From: Bacteroidota bacterium
Lineage (GTDB): Bacteria > Bacteroidota > Bacteroidia > B-17B0 > Aurantibacillaceae
Reading direction: 5' to 3'
Assembly (NCBI GenBank): GCA_018267825.1
Contig: JAFDXR010000019.1
Location: 28,630 to 92,629 of the forward strand
DNA: 64,000 nt
Positions 16,593 through 24,207 of this stretch are shown one piece after another. The notes beneath the pieces were generated by a model that was not told the origin of the DNA, did not search any database, and saw only the letters and a list, made by a program, of their open reading frames with translations. The position numbers were made by a program, and so were the translations under genes. How positions within the stretch are numbered: position 1 is the stretch's first letter; every line of letters begins with the position of its first letter.

Positions 16593-18584
16593 ATGACACA
16601 ATCTGCACGTTTCACCATTCTCCTGTTTATTGTTTCATTAATCATCGCCTGTTCGCCCGTAAACAGGCTGTTACGCAAAGGCAGCCGCGCAGCCGCCAAA
16701 GGCGATCTTGAAAAAGCATGCACGTATTACAAGAAGGCATACGCCATCGATAGCAACAACTATGCGGTAAACACTATACTTGGGGTTACGCTGGCCGATT
16801 TCATGGAGCAATACCACGAAGCACTCCCCTACCTCGAAAAGGCAGAAAAATTAAGCCCTAAAGATACCACCGAAGATCTGTTCTACGCGCTCGCCAAAAC
16901 ATATCACTTTCATGAAAACTTTGACAAGGCTCTCTACAACTACCGTAAAATGCAGCGATACGATGCTCTTGAAGATGACAATGACTGGTTCCAGGCTGAG
17001 CTCAAACAACGCATAGAAGCCTGTCATTATGCGCAGGCTCATCCTGAAATCAAAGACCCGCATGAGCTCTACGTTGCGAACCTGGGCACCAACGTTAATA
17101 CCAAACAGGATGAATATGTGCCAACCCTCACCACTGAGCAACAACTTATTTTCACTTCACGCCGGCAGGACGACGCGAAAGAAAAAATAGATCCGGTAGA
17201 TGGCAAATATTATGAGAGCATGTATATTGCTTCATACAACAATGGCCGCTTTGAAAAACCACGCCGTTACACGCTCCCGGACCACGAGGCAAAATCAGGA
17301 TTTCCAAAGGGGCATGAATCCATTATCTCGCTGAATCCTGTAAACAAAAAAGTATTTGTGTTCCGCAAAGGCAAAATATATTCAGTGAACCTGCCGGAAG
17401 CCGGCAACAAATCGCCGAAAAAACTGTCAAAGACGATTAACTTCAGCCAATACCAGAACCACGCCTGCCTGAGCAAAGATGAAAAGACCATCTATTTTAC
17501 CAGTGAAGGTGCAGGTGGTGTAGGCGGCAACGATATTTACAAGGCTACCAAAAAAGAAGACGGAAGCTGGGGAGAGCCCGAAAACCTGGGCACAACCATT
17601 AATACACCACTGAACGAAGAATCTCCCTACATCAGCGACGATGGTAACACACTTTATTTCTCTTCAAACGGACACCCGGGTTATGGGGAATACGACGTTT
17701 TTAAATCGGAACTTATAAACGGCCAATGGACAGATCCTGAGAATCTTGGCAAACCAATCAATTCGGTGGGCAAAGATGTATTTCTGAACTTCGGACAGGA
17801 TCCTGCAAAGGCTTATTTTGCCTCGTATCGTATGGGGGGCAAAGGAGATATGGATATATACCAGGTACGATATAAACCTGATTTCAATAAGCCCTGCAAC
17901 ACGACCGATGATAACATGCTGGAGGTACGTGTGACAGATAGCGATCCGAACGATCTTGCACAGACATTTGAAGTTGTTGTAAACGATGCACTGAAAAACC
18001 ATGTGGTAGAATTCACCTGGAGTATTGCCGACTCCGGCGCCATACACCGCGAAGGGCCTGTTCATTTTACATTTGCAAAACCGGGTACATACAACGGCAC
18101 TGTGAAAATAGCAGCGATCTGCGACACCTGCCTGGAACCCTATATCGGCTGTAAGTCATTTACCACAAGCGTTTCCGGCGCTATCGCAAGTACCACGCCT
18201 GTGGATTCGTCGGCTATTAAAGCCGGCCAGATGGGCTTCGACTTATCACCGGTGTATTTTGATCTGAATAAAGAAAACATTCGTGAAGATGCGATCACTG
18301 TGTTGAATAAAAACATTGAAGTGCTGAAAAAACATCCGGAAGCAAAAATTTCCATTCACGGCTATACCGACATGACGGGAACCGATTCTCATAATCAGCT
18401 GCTCTCCCTATGGCGTGCAGAACAGGTTAAAAAATACCTGATGAAACATGGTGTGAAAGCCACGCAAATCATGGAAGTAAAAGGACATGGTAAACTGAAT
18501 CCGATTGTAGACTGCGCCACTCAAACCTGTGGAGATGCTCAGCACCAGGTGAATCGCCGTGTAGAATTTGAAATCAAAAAATAA
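16593..18584 (+). CDS. PorE-like lipoprotein: TPR, PD40 propeller, PKD-like, OmpA
   Basis: 663 residues from the ATG at 16593 (a longer frame starts with GTG). The lipobox LIIAC puts the lipidated Cys at residue 20. Domains in order: TPR repeats (about 30-130, AAAKGDLEKACTYYKKAY), a PD40/WD40-like propeller (about 150-430, with repeats such as KTIYFTSEGAGG and NTLYFSSNGHPGYGEYDV), a beta-sandwich or PKD-like domain (440-540), and an OmpA-like peptidoglycan-binding domain (555-663, YFDLNKENI, GYTDMTG, NRRVEFE). This is close to PorE of Porphyromonas, which tethers the T9SS core complex to peptidoglycan. It could instead be one of many PorE-like paralogues with another role. Confidence 0.8.
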   Translation: MTQSARFTILLFIVSLIIACSPVNRLLRKGSRAAAKGDLEKACTYYKKAYAIDSNNYAVNTILGVTLADFMEQYHEALPYLEKAEKLSPKDTTEDLFYALAKTYHFHENFDKALYNYRKMQRYDALEDDNDWFQAELKQRIEACHYAQAHPEIKDPHELYVANLGTNVNTKQDEYVPTLTTEQQLIFTSRRQDDAKEKIDPVDGKYYESMYIASYNNGRFEKPRRYTLPDHEAKSGFPKGHESIISLNPVNKKVFVFRKGKIYSVNLPEAGNKSPKKLSKTINFSQYQNHACLSKDEKTIYFTSEGAGGVGGNDIYKATKKEDGSWGEPENLGTTINTPLNEESPYISDDGNTLYFSSNGHPGYGEYDVFKSELINGQWTDPENLGKPINSVGKDVFLNFGQDPAKAYFASYRMGGKGDMDIYQVRYKPDFNKPCNTTDDNMLEVRVTDSDPNDLAQTFEVVVNDALKNHVVEFTWSIADSGAIHREGPVHFTFAKPGTYNGTVKIAAICDTCLEPYIGCKSFTTSVSGAIASTTPVDSSAIKAGQMGFDLSPVYFDLNKENIREDAITVLNKNIEVLKKHPEAKISIHGYTDMTGTDSHNQLLSLWRAEQVKKYLMKHGVKATQIMEVKGHGKLNPIVDCATQTCGDAQHQVNRRVEFEIKK

Positions 18585-18658
18585 ACTTACAGGGAAAAGC
18601 TTTTATTTCTGACGGGGATTCCGCTGTGCCGGACCATGCCACCGGTGCAGGCGTTGTT

Positions 18659-19669
18659 TTACTCTTTGTTAAGCTGTTCCCACAGCATATCCTTGAGTTG
18701 CTGCAAACCTTTACCGCTGTGAGCCGAGAAGAATACATAAGGAATTTTAAACTTCCCTTTCATGCGTTTCTTCAGGTCTTTTTCAAGCTCTACCTCTAAT
18801 TCATCATCAATGGTGTCGCATTTTGAGATGGCCAGGATTCTTTGTTTATCAAGCAACTCCGGATTGTATTCTTTCAGTTCGTTCAGCAATATTTTATACT
18901 CTTCGTAAATATTATCACTCTGACAGCTTACCAGGAATAACAAGGTGGAATTACGTTCGATGTGGCGCAGGAAACGCAAACCAAGACCACGACCCTCGTG
19001 TGCACCTTCAATAATACCGGGAATATCGGCCATCACGAAACTTTTATAATCGCGGTATTTCACGATACCCAGATTAGGAACCAGTGTAGTAAACGGATAA
19101 TTGGCAATTTCGGGTTTCGCTGCGGAAACTACGGATAGCAATGTCGATTTGCCGGCATTGGGAAAACCAACGAGACCAACATCAGCCAATACTTTCAGTT
19201 CAAGTACTTTCCATTCGTTCACTCCCGATTCGCCGGGTTGCGCAAAGCGCGGGGTTTGTAAGGTGGATGTTTTAAAATGAGCATTGCCGAGGCCTCCGCG
19301 GCCACCTTTGGCAATAATATATTCCTGGCCGTCTTCTGTTATTTCACACAACTGCTCGCCGGTTTCGGCATCGCGCGCCACAGTGCCGAGCGGCACATCC
19401 AGGATTTCATCTTTACCCTGTTTCCCGAATTTGTGCGAAGAGCCACCTTTTTCACCGTCTTCAGCAATCACGTGCTTGCGGTATTTTAAGTGAATCAGGG
19501 TCCAGAACTGTTTATTACCGCGCAGGATGACATGGCCGCCACGACCGCCATCACCGCCATCGGGGCCACCGAATGCAGTGAGTTTATCGCGGTGCAGGTG
19601 TATAGAGCCGGCACCACCGTTTCCGCTGCGGCAGCAGATTTTCACATAGTCAACAAAATTGGTATCCAC
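18659..19669 (-). CDS. obgE: Obg/CgtA GTPase
   Basis: 336 residues, starting with GTG; an in-frame stop lies seven codons upstream and the family N-terminus (NFVDYVKI) follows directly. The glycine-rich Obg fold spans residues 1-158 ([23 protein letters not shown]). The G domain follows with GFPNAGKST (P-loop), [19 protein letters not shown] (G3) and SKCD in place of NKxD as G4. Obg is an essential ribosome-associated GTPase in 50S assembly. There is no C-terminal OCT extension. It is 92 bp after adk, in the hpt-adk-obg order common in Bacteroidota. Confidence 0.96.
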   Translation of the reverse strand: MDTNFVDYVKICCRSGNGGAGSIHLHRDKLTAFGGPDGGDGGRGGHVILRGNKQFWTLIHLKYRKHVIAEDGEKGGSSHKFGKQGKDEILDVPLGTVARDAETGEQLCEITEDGQEYIIAKGGRGGLGNAHFKTSTLQTPRFAQPGESGVNEWKVLELKVLADVGLVGFPNAGKSTLLSVVSAAKPEIANYPFTTLVPNLGIVKYRDYKSFVMADIPGIIEGAHEGRGLGLRFLRHIERNSTLLFLVSCQSDNIYEEYKILLNELKEYNPELLDKQRILAISKCDTIDDELEVELEKDLKKRMKGKFKIPYVFFSAHSGKGLQQLKDMLWEQLNKE

Positions 19670-19709
19670 GGGTTCTGAGTTTGAGAATTAGGGTATCTGT
19701 TTTAATACA

Positions 19710-19742
19710 GAAGCAATCCCGTATTGATACAGAGATTGCTTC
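19710..19742. other. Hairpin between adk and obg
   Basis: Perfect 9-bp inverted repeat GAAGCAATC/GATTGCTTC with a 15-nt loop. It lacks a clear T-tract on either side, so an attenuator or RNA-processing site is as likely as a terminator. Confidence 0.4.
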
Positions 19743-19761
19743 CGGAATCAAAAACTATAAA

Positions 19762-20976
19762 TTATTTTTTCTTTTTTGCAGTCTTCTTTTTCGCAACAGG
19801 CTTTGAAGCTTTCGCCACTTTTTTCACTACTTTTTTAGCGGCTTTTTTCACCGATTTTTTCGGTGCTGCTTTCTTTGCCACTTTTTTTGGCGCTGCTTTT
19901 TTCACAGCCTTCTTCACCACTTTTTTAGCTGCTTTCTTTGGAGCCACTTTCTTCACTGCTTTTTTCACCGTCTTCTTAACCACTTTCTTAACAACCTTTT
20001 TGGAAGCTACTTTTTTGGCTGATTTTTTCACCGCTTTTTTAGCTACCGGTTTAGCCGTTTTTTTTGCGGCTTTCTTCGGAGCAGCCTTTTTCACTGCTTT
20101 CCCGGCAACCTTCTTAGCCGGTGCAGCAGCTTTCTTCGTCGCTTTTTTCACAGCCTTCTTCACTGCTTTTTTTGCAGCGGGTTTCGAAGCCGGTTTCTTT
20201 TCAGCCACCGGTTTTTCTTTTTTTACAACAGCTGCTTTCTCAGCAACAGCGTGTGATTTAGCCGGGGCTGTCTCTTCCATTTTTTTGATTTCGTCCATAT
20301 CTCTTTGCAGTTCAGGAGAAATGTCCGTAGCAACTTCAAAATCGTTCACAGTAAGATCCAGGTGTTCAATATCATTTTCGAGATTGGTCAGATCAATTTC
20401 CGCTTCCACAAAAGTGATGCGGTCGCAGAGGTCTTTGAATATCTCGTCGATAGTGCCGGTTCCTTTGATCGAGTGGAATTTTGCCTGCTCTGAATAGTAT
20501 TCTTTAAGAGGTAAGGTTTTATTATTGTATTCATTGATCCGGTTTTCGATGATCGAAGGGTTCTGATCATCGGGACGACCGGACTCCTGGCCACGCAGGA
20601 GGAGGCGTTTCATCAATTCTTCGTTGCTCACTTCGAGGGCAAGCATGGCGCTGATGGCTGTGCCTTTTTTCTGCAGCAGATCATCGAGGGCAATTGCCTG
20701 TGCTTTCGTACGGGGAAACCCATCGAAAATAAAACCATTGGCATGTGGATTAGAGTCGAGTTTGGACTCGATCATACCGATAACGATTTCGTCGCTTACC
20801 AACTCGCCGCGATCCATAATGGCTTTGGCTTTTAAACCAAGCTCTGTGCCGCGGCTGATTTCATGGCGCAAAAGATCGCCGGTTGATAAATGCACTAACC
20901 CGTATTTCTCAATCAGTTTTTGAGACTGGGTTCCTTTTCCTGCGCCCGGAGGGCCAAATAAAACAATGTTTAGCAT
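19762..20976 (-). CDS. adk: Adenylate kinase with long histone-H1-like C-terminal tail
   Basis: 404 residues. Residues 1-190 are a complete short-LID adenylate kinase (ATP + AMP to 2 ADP): P-loop GPPGAGKGT (8-16), AMP-site DGFPRTKAQA (85-94), and a compact LID with RGQESGRPDD. An acidic linker (191-236) is followed by about 168 residues (237-404) made mostly of Lys, Ala, Val and Pro in AAKKAVKKA-type repeats, like the tails of bacterial H1-like proteins. Typical adenylate kinases end near residue 190. The frame is unbroken and the stop lies in the tail, so this is a real fusion unless the assembly is wrong. The tail may bind nucleic acid or polyphosphate. Its gene follows hpt by 42 bp. Confidence 0.93.
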   Translation of the reverse strand: MLNIVLFGPPGAGKGTQSQKLIEKYGLVHLSTGDLLRHEISRGTELGLKAKAIMDRGELVSDEIVIGMIESKLDSNPHANGFIFDGFPRTKAQAIALDDLLQKKGTAISAMLALEVSNEELMKRLLLRGQESGRPDDQNPSIIENRINEYNNKTLPLKEYYSEQAKFHSIKGTGTIDEIFKDLCDRITFVEAEIDLTNLENDIEHLDLTVNDFEVATDISPELQRDMDEIKKMEETAPAKSHAVAEKAAVVKKEKPVAEKKPASKPAAKKAVKKAVKKATKKAAAPAKKVAGKAVKKAAPKKAAKKTAKPVAKKAVKKSAKKVASKKVVKKVVKKTVKKAVKKVAPKKAAKKVVKKAVKKAAPKKVAKKAAPKKSVKKAAKKVVKKVAKASKPVAKKKTAKKKK

Positions 20977-21018
20977 AATGTGAGAATTTTTAATGGTCGT
21001 TAGTTTTATAGGATCGGA

Positions 21019-21558
21019 TTAATTGGATTTCAGAACAAATACATCTTTCAGATTCCGGCCAAGGCCATCATAATCCAGACCATATCCTACAACAAAATCA
21101 TTCGGAATACGCATTCCGACATAATTTACTTCGATGTCTTTTTTATAAGCCTCGGGTTTTAAAAGAAAGGACGCAATCTTCACTTGTTTCACCCCTTTTT
21201 TATTCAAAACAGTTACAAGCTTTTCAAGTGTTACTCCTGTATCCACAATATCCTCAACCACTACAACGGTTCTGCCTTTTATTTCTTCGGTAAGACCAAT
21301 GAGCTCGGTGACATTACCGGTGCTGGATGTACCATGATAGGAGGCCAGCTTGATGAATGATATTTCGCATGGAATATCAACCTCTTTCAGCAGATCAGCG
21401 GCAAACATAAAAGAGCCATTTAATACCACTAAAAACAAAGGAAATTCGTCCTTTAATTCAGCGTTAATCGAGAGTGCCAGTTTTTTCACACTTTCCGAAA
21501 TTTTATCGGATGTGATATAAGGCACAAATGTCTTATCTTTTAAGGTTACTTGCCGCAT
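21019..21558 (-). CDS. hpt: Hypoxanthine phosphoribosyltransferase
   Basis: 179 residues. Converts hypoxanthine (and guanine) with PRPP into IMP (GMP) in purine salvage. The PRPP-binding loop VVVVEDIVDTGVTL is near residue 95, the active-site flexible loop region (KLASYHGTSS) near 70, and the C-terminal base-recognition segment (IPNDFVVGYGLDYD) near 150. It is the first gene of the hpt-adk-obg unit and diverges from purK, linking purine salvage and de novo synthesis in one divergent region. Confidence 0.95.
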   Translation of the reverse strand: MRQVTLKDKTFVPYITSDKISESVKKLALSINAELKDEFPLFLVVLNGSFMFAADLLKEVDIPCEISFIKLASYHGTSSTGNVTELIGLTEEIKGRTVVVVEDIVDTGVTLEKLVTVLNKKGVKQVKIASFLLKPEAYKKDIEVNYVGMRIPNDFVVGYGLDYDGLGRNLKDVFVLKSN

Positions 21559-21571
21559 AGTCTCAGAGCCA

Positions 21572-21579
21572 CAAATATA
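21572..21579 (-). promoter_or_regulatory. hpt promoter -7 element
   Basis: TATATTTG on the minus strand, 12 nt before the hpt ATG. A TTTG lies 23 nt further upstream, at the long end of the accepted spacing. Confidence 0.45.
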
Positions 21580-21612
21580 AGGAATTGTTTAATGATTCTT
21601 CCCAAAAATATC

Positions 21613-21620
21613 TACCTTTG
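21613..21620 (+). promoter_or_regulatory. purK -7-like element almost touching the start codon
   Basis: TACCTTTG ends 3 nt before the ATG at 21624. If used, the transcript would begin at or very near the start codon (leaderless). There is no convincing -33 TTG at 19-21 nt. Confidence 0.3.
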
Positions 21621-21623
21621 GCC

Positions 21624-22766
21624 ATGCAGTATTTTGAACCTGACAAATTAAAAATAGGCGTTTTGGGCGGGGGGCAACTGGGAAGGATGATGATCCAGAG
21701 CGCTATCAATTACAATTTACATATCTGCGTGCTGGACCCCGACCCGCAGGCACCCTGCAAAGCCATAGCCAGTGAGTTTACCAAAGGCAGCCTGACCGAC
21801 TATGATACCGTTTACAAGTTCGGGAAGGACAAGGATATTATCACCATCGAAATTGAAAACGTGAACGTGGAAGCCCTCAAAGCCCTTGAAAAAGACGGGA
21901 AAAAAGTGTATCCACAACCTCACATTATTGAAACCATACAGGATAAAGGACTTCAGAAAATGTTTTATCAGCGAAACGATATTCCGAGCGCCGATTTTTT
22001 TCTGACCGAAAGCAAAAACCAGATTGTTAAGTACAAGGACTTTTTTCCGTTTTTCCAGAAACTGCGTAAAGGCGGCTACGATGGCAAAGGCGTTGTAAAA
22101 CTGGGACATCCCAACAAAATAGACCATGCCTTTGATGAACCGAGTGTGCTGGAGCGCCTGGTTGATTTCGACAAGGAAATTTCAGTCATTGTAGCCCGCA
22201 ATGCCAGCGGCGAATGCAAGTGTTTCCCGGTGGTTGAATGCGAATTTAACCCCGAAGCCAACCTCGTGGAATTTTTATTTTCGCCGGCCAATATCAAAAA
22301 ATCGACCGAAAAAGAAGCGTATAAGATTGCTGCCCGGGTAGCCGAAAAGCTTGGTATTATTGGGATTCTGGCTGTAGAGATGTTCCTCACCAAAGATGGA
22401 AAAGTACTGGTAAACGAGGTAGCACCGCGTCCGCACAACAGTGGCCACCATACTATTGAAGCCAATGTAACCTCCCAGTTTGAGCAGCACCTGCGGGCTA
22501 TCCTGAACCTGCCCCTGGGCGATACCTCCATTCTGAAACCCGGCGTGATGGTAAACCTGCTTGGCGAAAAAGGCCACAATGGCCCGGCCCGCTATGAAGG
22601 TCTGCTCGATATGATCAAATTCAAAGGAGTGCATGTGCACTTATACGGTAAGGCTCAAACCAAATCGTTCCGCAAAATGGGGCATGTCACCGTGATCGAC
22701 GATGATCTGACCGCAGCGAAGAAGAAGGCCATTATGGTAAAAGATACAATTAAAGTGATTTCATAA
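21624..22766 (+). CDS. purK: N5-carboxyaminoimidazole ribonucleotide synthase
   Basis: 380 residues from the ATG at 21624; an upstream TTG frame adds 13 residues that do not look like PurK. ATP-grasp enzyme that carboxylates AIR with bicarbonate and ATP to N5-CAIR in purine synthesis. Visible: the N-terminal Rossmann-like GVLGGGQLGRMM, the ATP-grasp loop RKGGYDGKGV near residue 155, and EVAPRPHNSGHHT near 280 that binds Mg-ATP. purE, encoding the next step, starts 18 bp downstream. Confidence 0.96.
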   Translation: MQYFEPDKLKIGVLGGGQLGRMMIQSAINYNLHICVLDPDPQAPCKAIASEFTKGSLTDYDTVYKFGKDKDIITIEIENVNVEALKALEKDGKKVYPQPHIIETIQDKGLQKMFYQRNDIPSADFFLTESKNQIVKYKDFFPFFQKLRKGGYDGKGVVKLGHPNKIDHAFDEPSVLERLVDFDKEISVIVARNASGECKCFPVVECEFNPEANLVEFLFSPANIKKSTEKEAYKIAARVAEKLGIIGILAVEMFLTKDGKVLVNEVAPRPHNSGHHTIEANVTSQFEQHLRAILNLPLGDTSILKPGVMVNLLGEKGHNGPARYEGLLDMIKFKGVHVHLYGKAQTKSFRKMGHVTVIDDDLTAAKKKAIMVKDTIKVIS

Positions 22767-22784
22767 ATATAAAAACACAGAACT

Positions 22785-23267
22785 ATGGTAGGTATAATTA
22801 TGGGCAGCGCCAGCGACATGAACATCATGAAAGATGCCGCAGATATTCTGAAAAAACTCGGTGTTCCTTATGAAATCAGTATTGTATCGGCGCACCGCAC
22901 CCCGGAGCGGATGTTTGAATATGCCAAAACTGCTACCAGCCGCGGCCTTAAGGTCATTATTGCCGGCGCCGGCGGTGCAGCGCACTTACCGGGCATGGTA
23001 GCCTCCCTCACTCCCCTGCCTGTTATTGGTGTGCCGGTGAAATCGAGCAACTCTATTGATGGCTGGGACTCCCTGCTTTCTATTGTACAAATGCCCAATG
23101 GTGTTCCGGTAGCAACAGTAGCTGTGAATGCCGCACAGAATGCCGGAATCCTCGCTGCACAGATCATCGGCACTTCGGATGCTGCTTTACTCGCCAGGCT
23201 CGTTTCATTTAAAGAAGAACTCAAAGAGAAAGTGATGAAGAGCGTGGAAGAGCTGAAGAACAGCTAA
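22785..23267 (+). CDS. purE: N5-CAIR mutase, class I PurE
   Basis: 160 residues. Converts N5-CAIR to CAIR, acting directly after PurK. Class I marks: [12 protein letters not shown] at the N-terminus (phosphate binding), SAHRTPERM near residue 40 (catalytic His), [12 protein letters not shown] near 70, and [21 protein letters not shown] (positions 84-104) for substrate binding. The presence of PurK confirms the mutase rather than the direct AIR carboxylase type. Likely co-transcribed with purK. Confidence 0.96.
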   Translation: MVGIIMGSASDMNIMKDAADILKKLGVPYEISIVSAHRTPERMFEYAKTATSRGLKVIIAGAGGAAHLPGMVASLTPLPVIGVPVKSSNSIDGWDSLLSIVQMPNGVPVATVAVNAAQNAGILAAQIIGTSDAALLARLVSFKEELKEKVMKSVEELKNS

Positions 23268-23351
23268 ACTGCCCCGAACCTTCCGCATTGCACCCAGACT
23301 TTCATTAACTACTTACAATCGCTTATCACCGAATGTTGATGCGCGCTGCAT

Positions 23352-23359
23352 TACATTTG
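23352..23359 (+). promoter_or_regulatory. -7-like element just before the 23367 start
   Basis: TACATTTG, 7 nt before the ATG at 23367. If real, the leader would be very short. No matching -33 TTG at normal spacing. Confidence 0.3.
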
Positions 23360-23366
23360 GCTGTAT

Positions 23367-24206
23367 ATGCGGGTTTCTATCATCCCAATCTTTATTCTGC
23401 TTTCACTGTACATGCAGGCATCCGTTGGCGATGGCCCTGTTGGTGCGCGTTCTGCAGCTATGGCACATACATCTGTATGCCTGTACGATGTGTGGTCGGC
23501 CCACAACAATGCGGGCAGCCTGGGCTATATGAGGCAAGCCGGTGCCGGCGCTTTTTACGAAAGCCGCTTTCTTTTAAAAGACCTCTCCCAAAGTGGTTTT
23601 GCGGCAGTATTTCCGCTCAGGAAAGGATGTTTCGGCATATCCTATACAAACTTCGGCAATAAGCTTTACCATGAAGAGACTTCCAAATTAAGCTTTGGCA
23701 TAGCCCTTAATGAGCATATCTCGGCCGGCATTGCCGTAGATTATTTACACGTACGCATTTCGGATGTGTATGGACAGGCCTCGGCATTTACAGGCGATGC
23801 AGGACTTCTCGCCAAAATCACCAAACAACTTGTATTTGCCGTGCATGTGTATAATCCGTTCAGGGCAGCTCTTACAAATTACAACAACGAAAAAATATCC
23901 ACTACAATCAGGATGGGCTTACAATACACGTTTTCGAAGCAGGTCTTTCTGAGTATAGAGGCCGAAAAAATCTCTTTTCAAAAATTAAACATCAAAGCCG
24001 GCCTCGAATACACGCCTGCCAAAACGGTGTATCTCCGCTTTGGCTGTGCATCTTACCCAACGCAGGCAGCCTTCGGATTTGGTATCGATTACAAAGGTGT
24101 AAAAATCGATCTCTCTTCCATGTATCGCCAGGTGCTTGGATTTACCCCATGTATTGGGCTCAGCTGCGGACTTGGAAAAATCAAAACGCCGGCTTCAAAA
24201 TCCTGA
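23367..24206 (+). CDS. Outer-membrane beta-barrel protein (PorV/PorQ/UPF0164-like)
   Basis: 279 residues. A signal peptide (residues 1-20) is followed by VGARSAAMAHTSVCLYDVWSAHNNAGSL (positions 26-53), which matches the 'GAR-x-x-M-x-x-A-x-x-A-x-x-D-x-x-A-x-x-x-N-P-A-G-L' start of FadL-like barrels such as PorV, PorQ and UPF0164. Alternating hydrophobic strands with Tyr/Phe girdles run through the rest. PorV and PorQ are T9SS components that shuttle or anchor cargo, but barrels of this type have other roles, so the T9SS assignment is tentative. The next gene starts 1 bp after its stop, which implies translational coupling. Confidence 0.65.
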   Translation: MRVSIIPIFILLSLYMQASVGDGPVGARSAAMAHTSVCLYDVWSAHNNAGSLGYMRQAGAGAFYESRFLLKDLSQSGFAAVFPLRKGCFGISYTNFGNKLYHEETSKLSFGIALNEHISAGIAVDYLHVRISDVYGQASAFTGDAGLLAKITKQLVFAVHVYNPFRAALTNYNNEKISTTIRMGLQYTFSKQVFLSIEAEKISFQKLNIKAGLEYTPAKTVYLRFGCASYPTQAAFGFGIDYKGVKIDLSSMYRQVLGFTPCIGLSCGLGKIKTPASKS

Positions 24207-24207
24207 G

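Noticed and set aside
19724..20497. Plus-strand 257-codon frame rich in Phe and Ala
   Set aside because: It is the exact antisense of the Lys/Ala tail and C-terminal kinase region of adk; the composition is a mirror of AAG/GCC codons and has no independent support.
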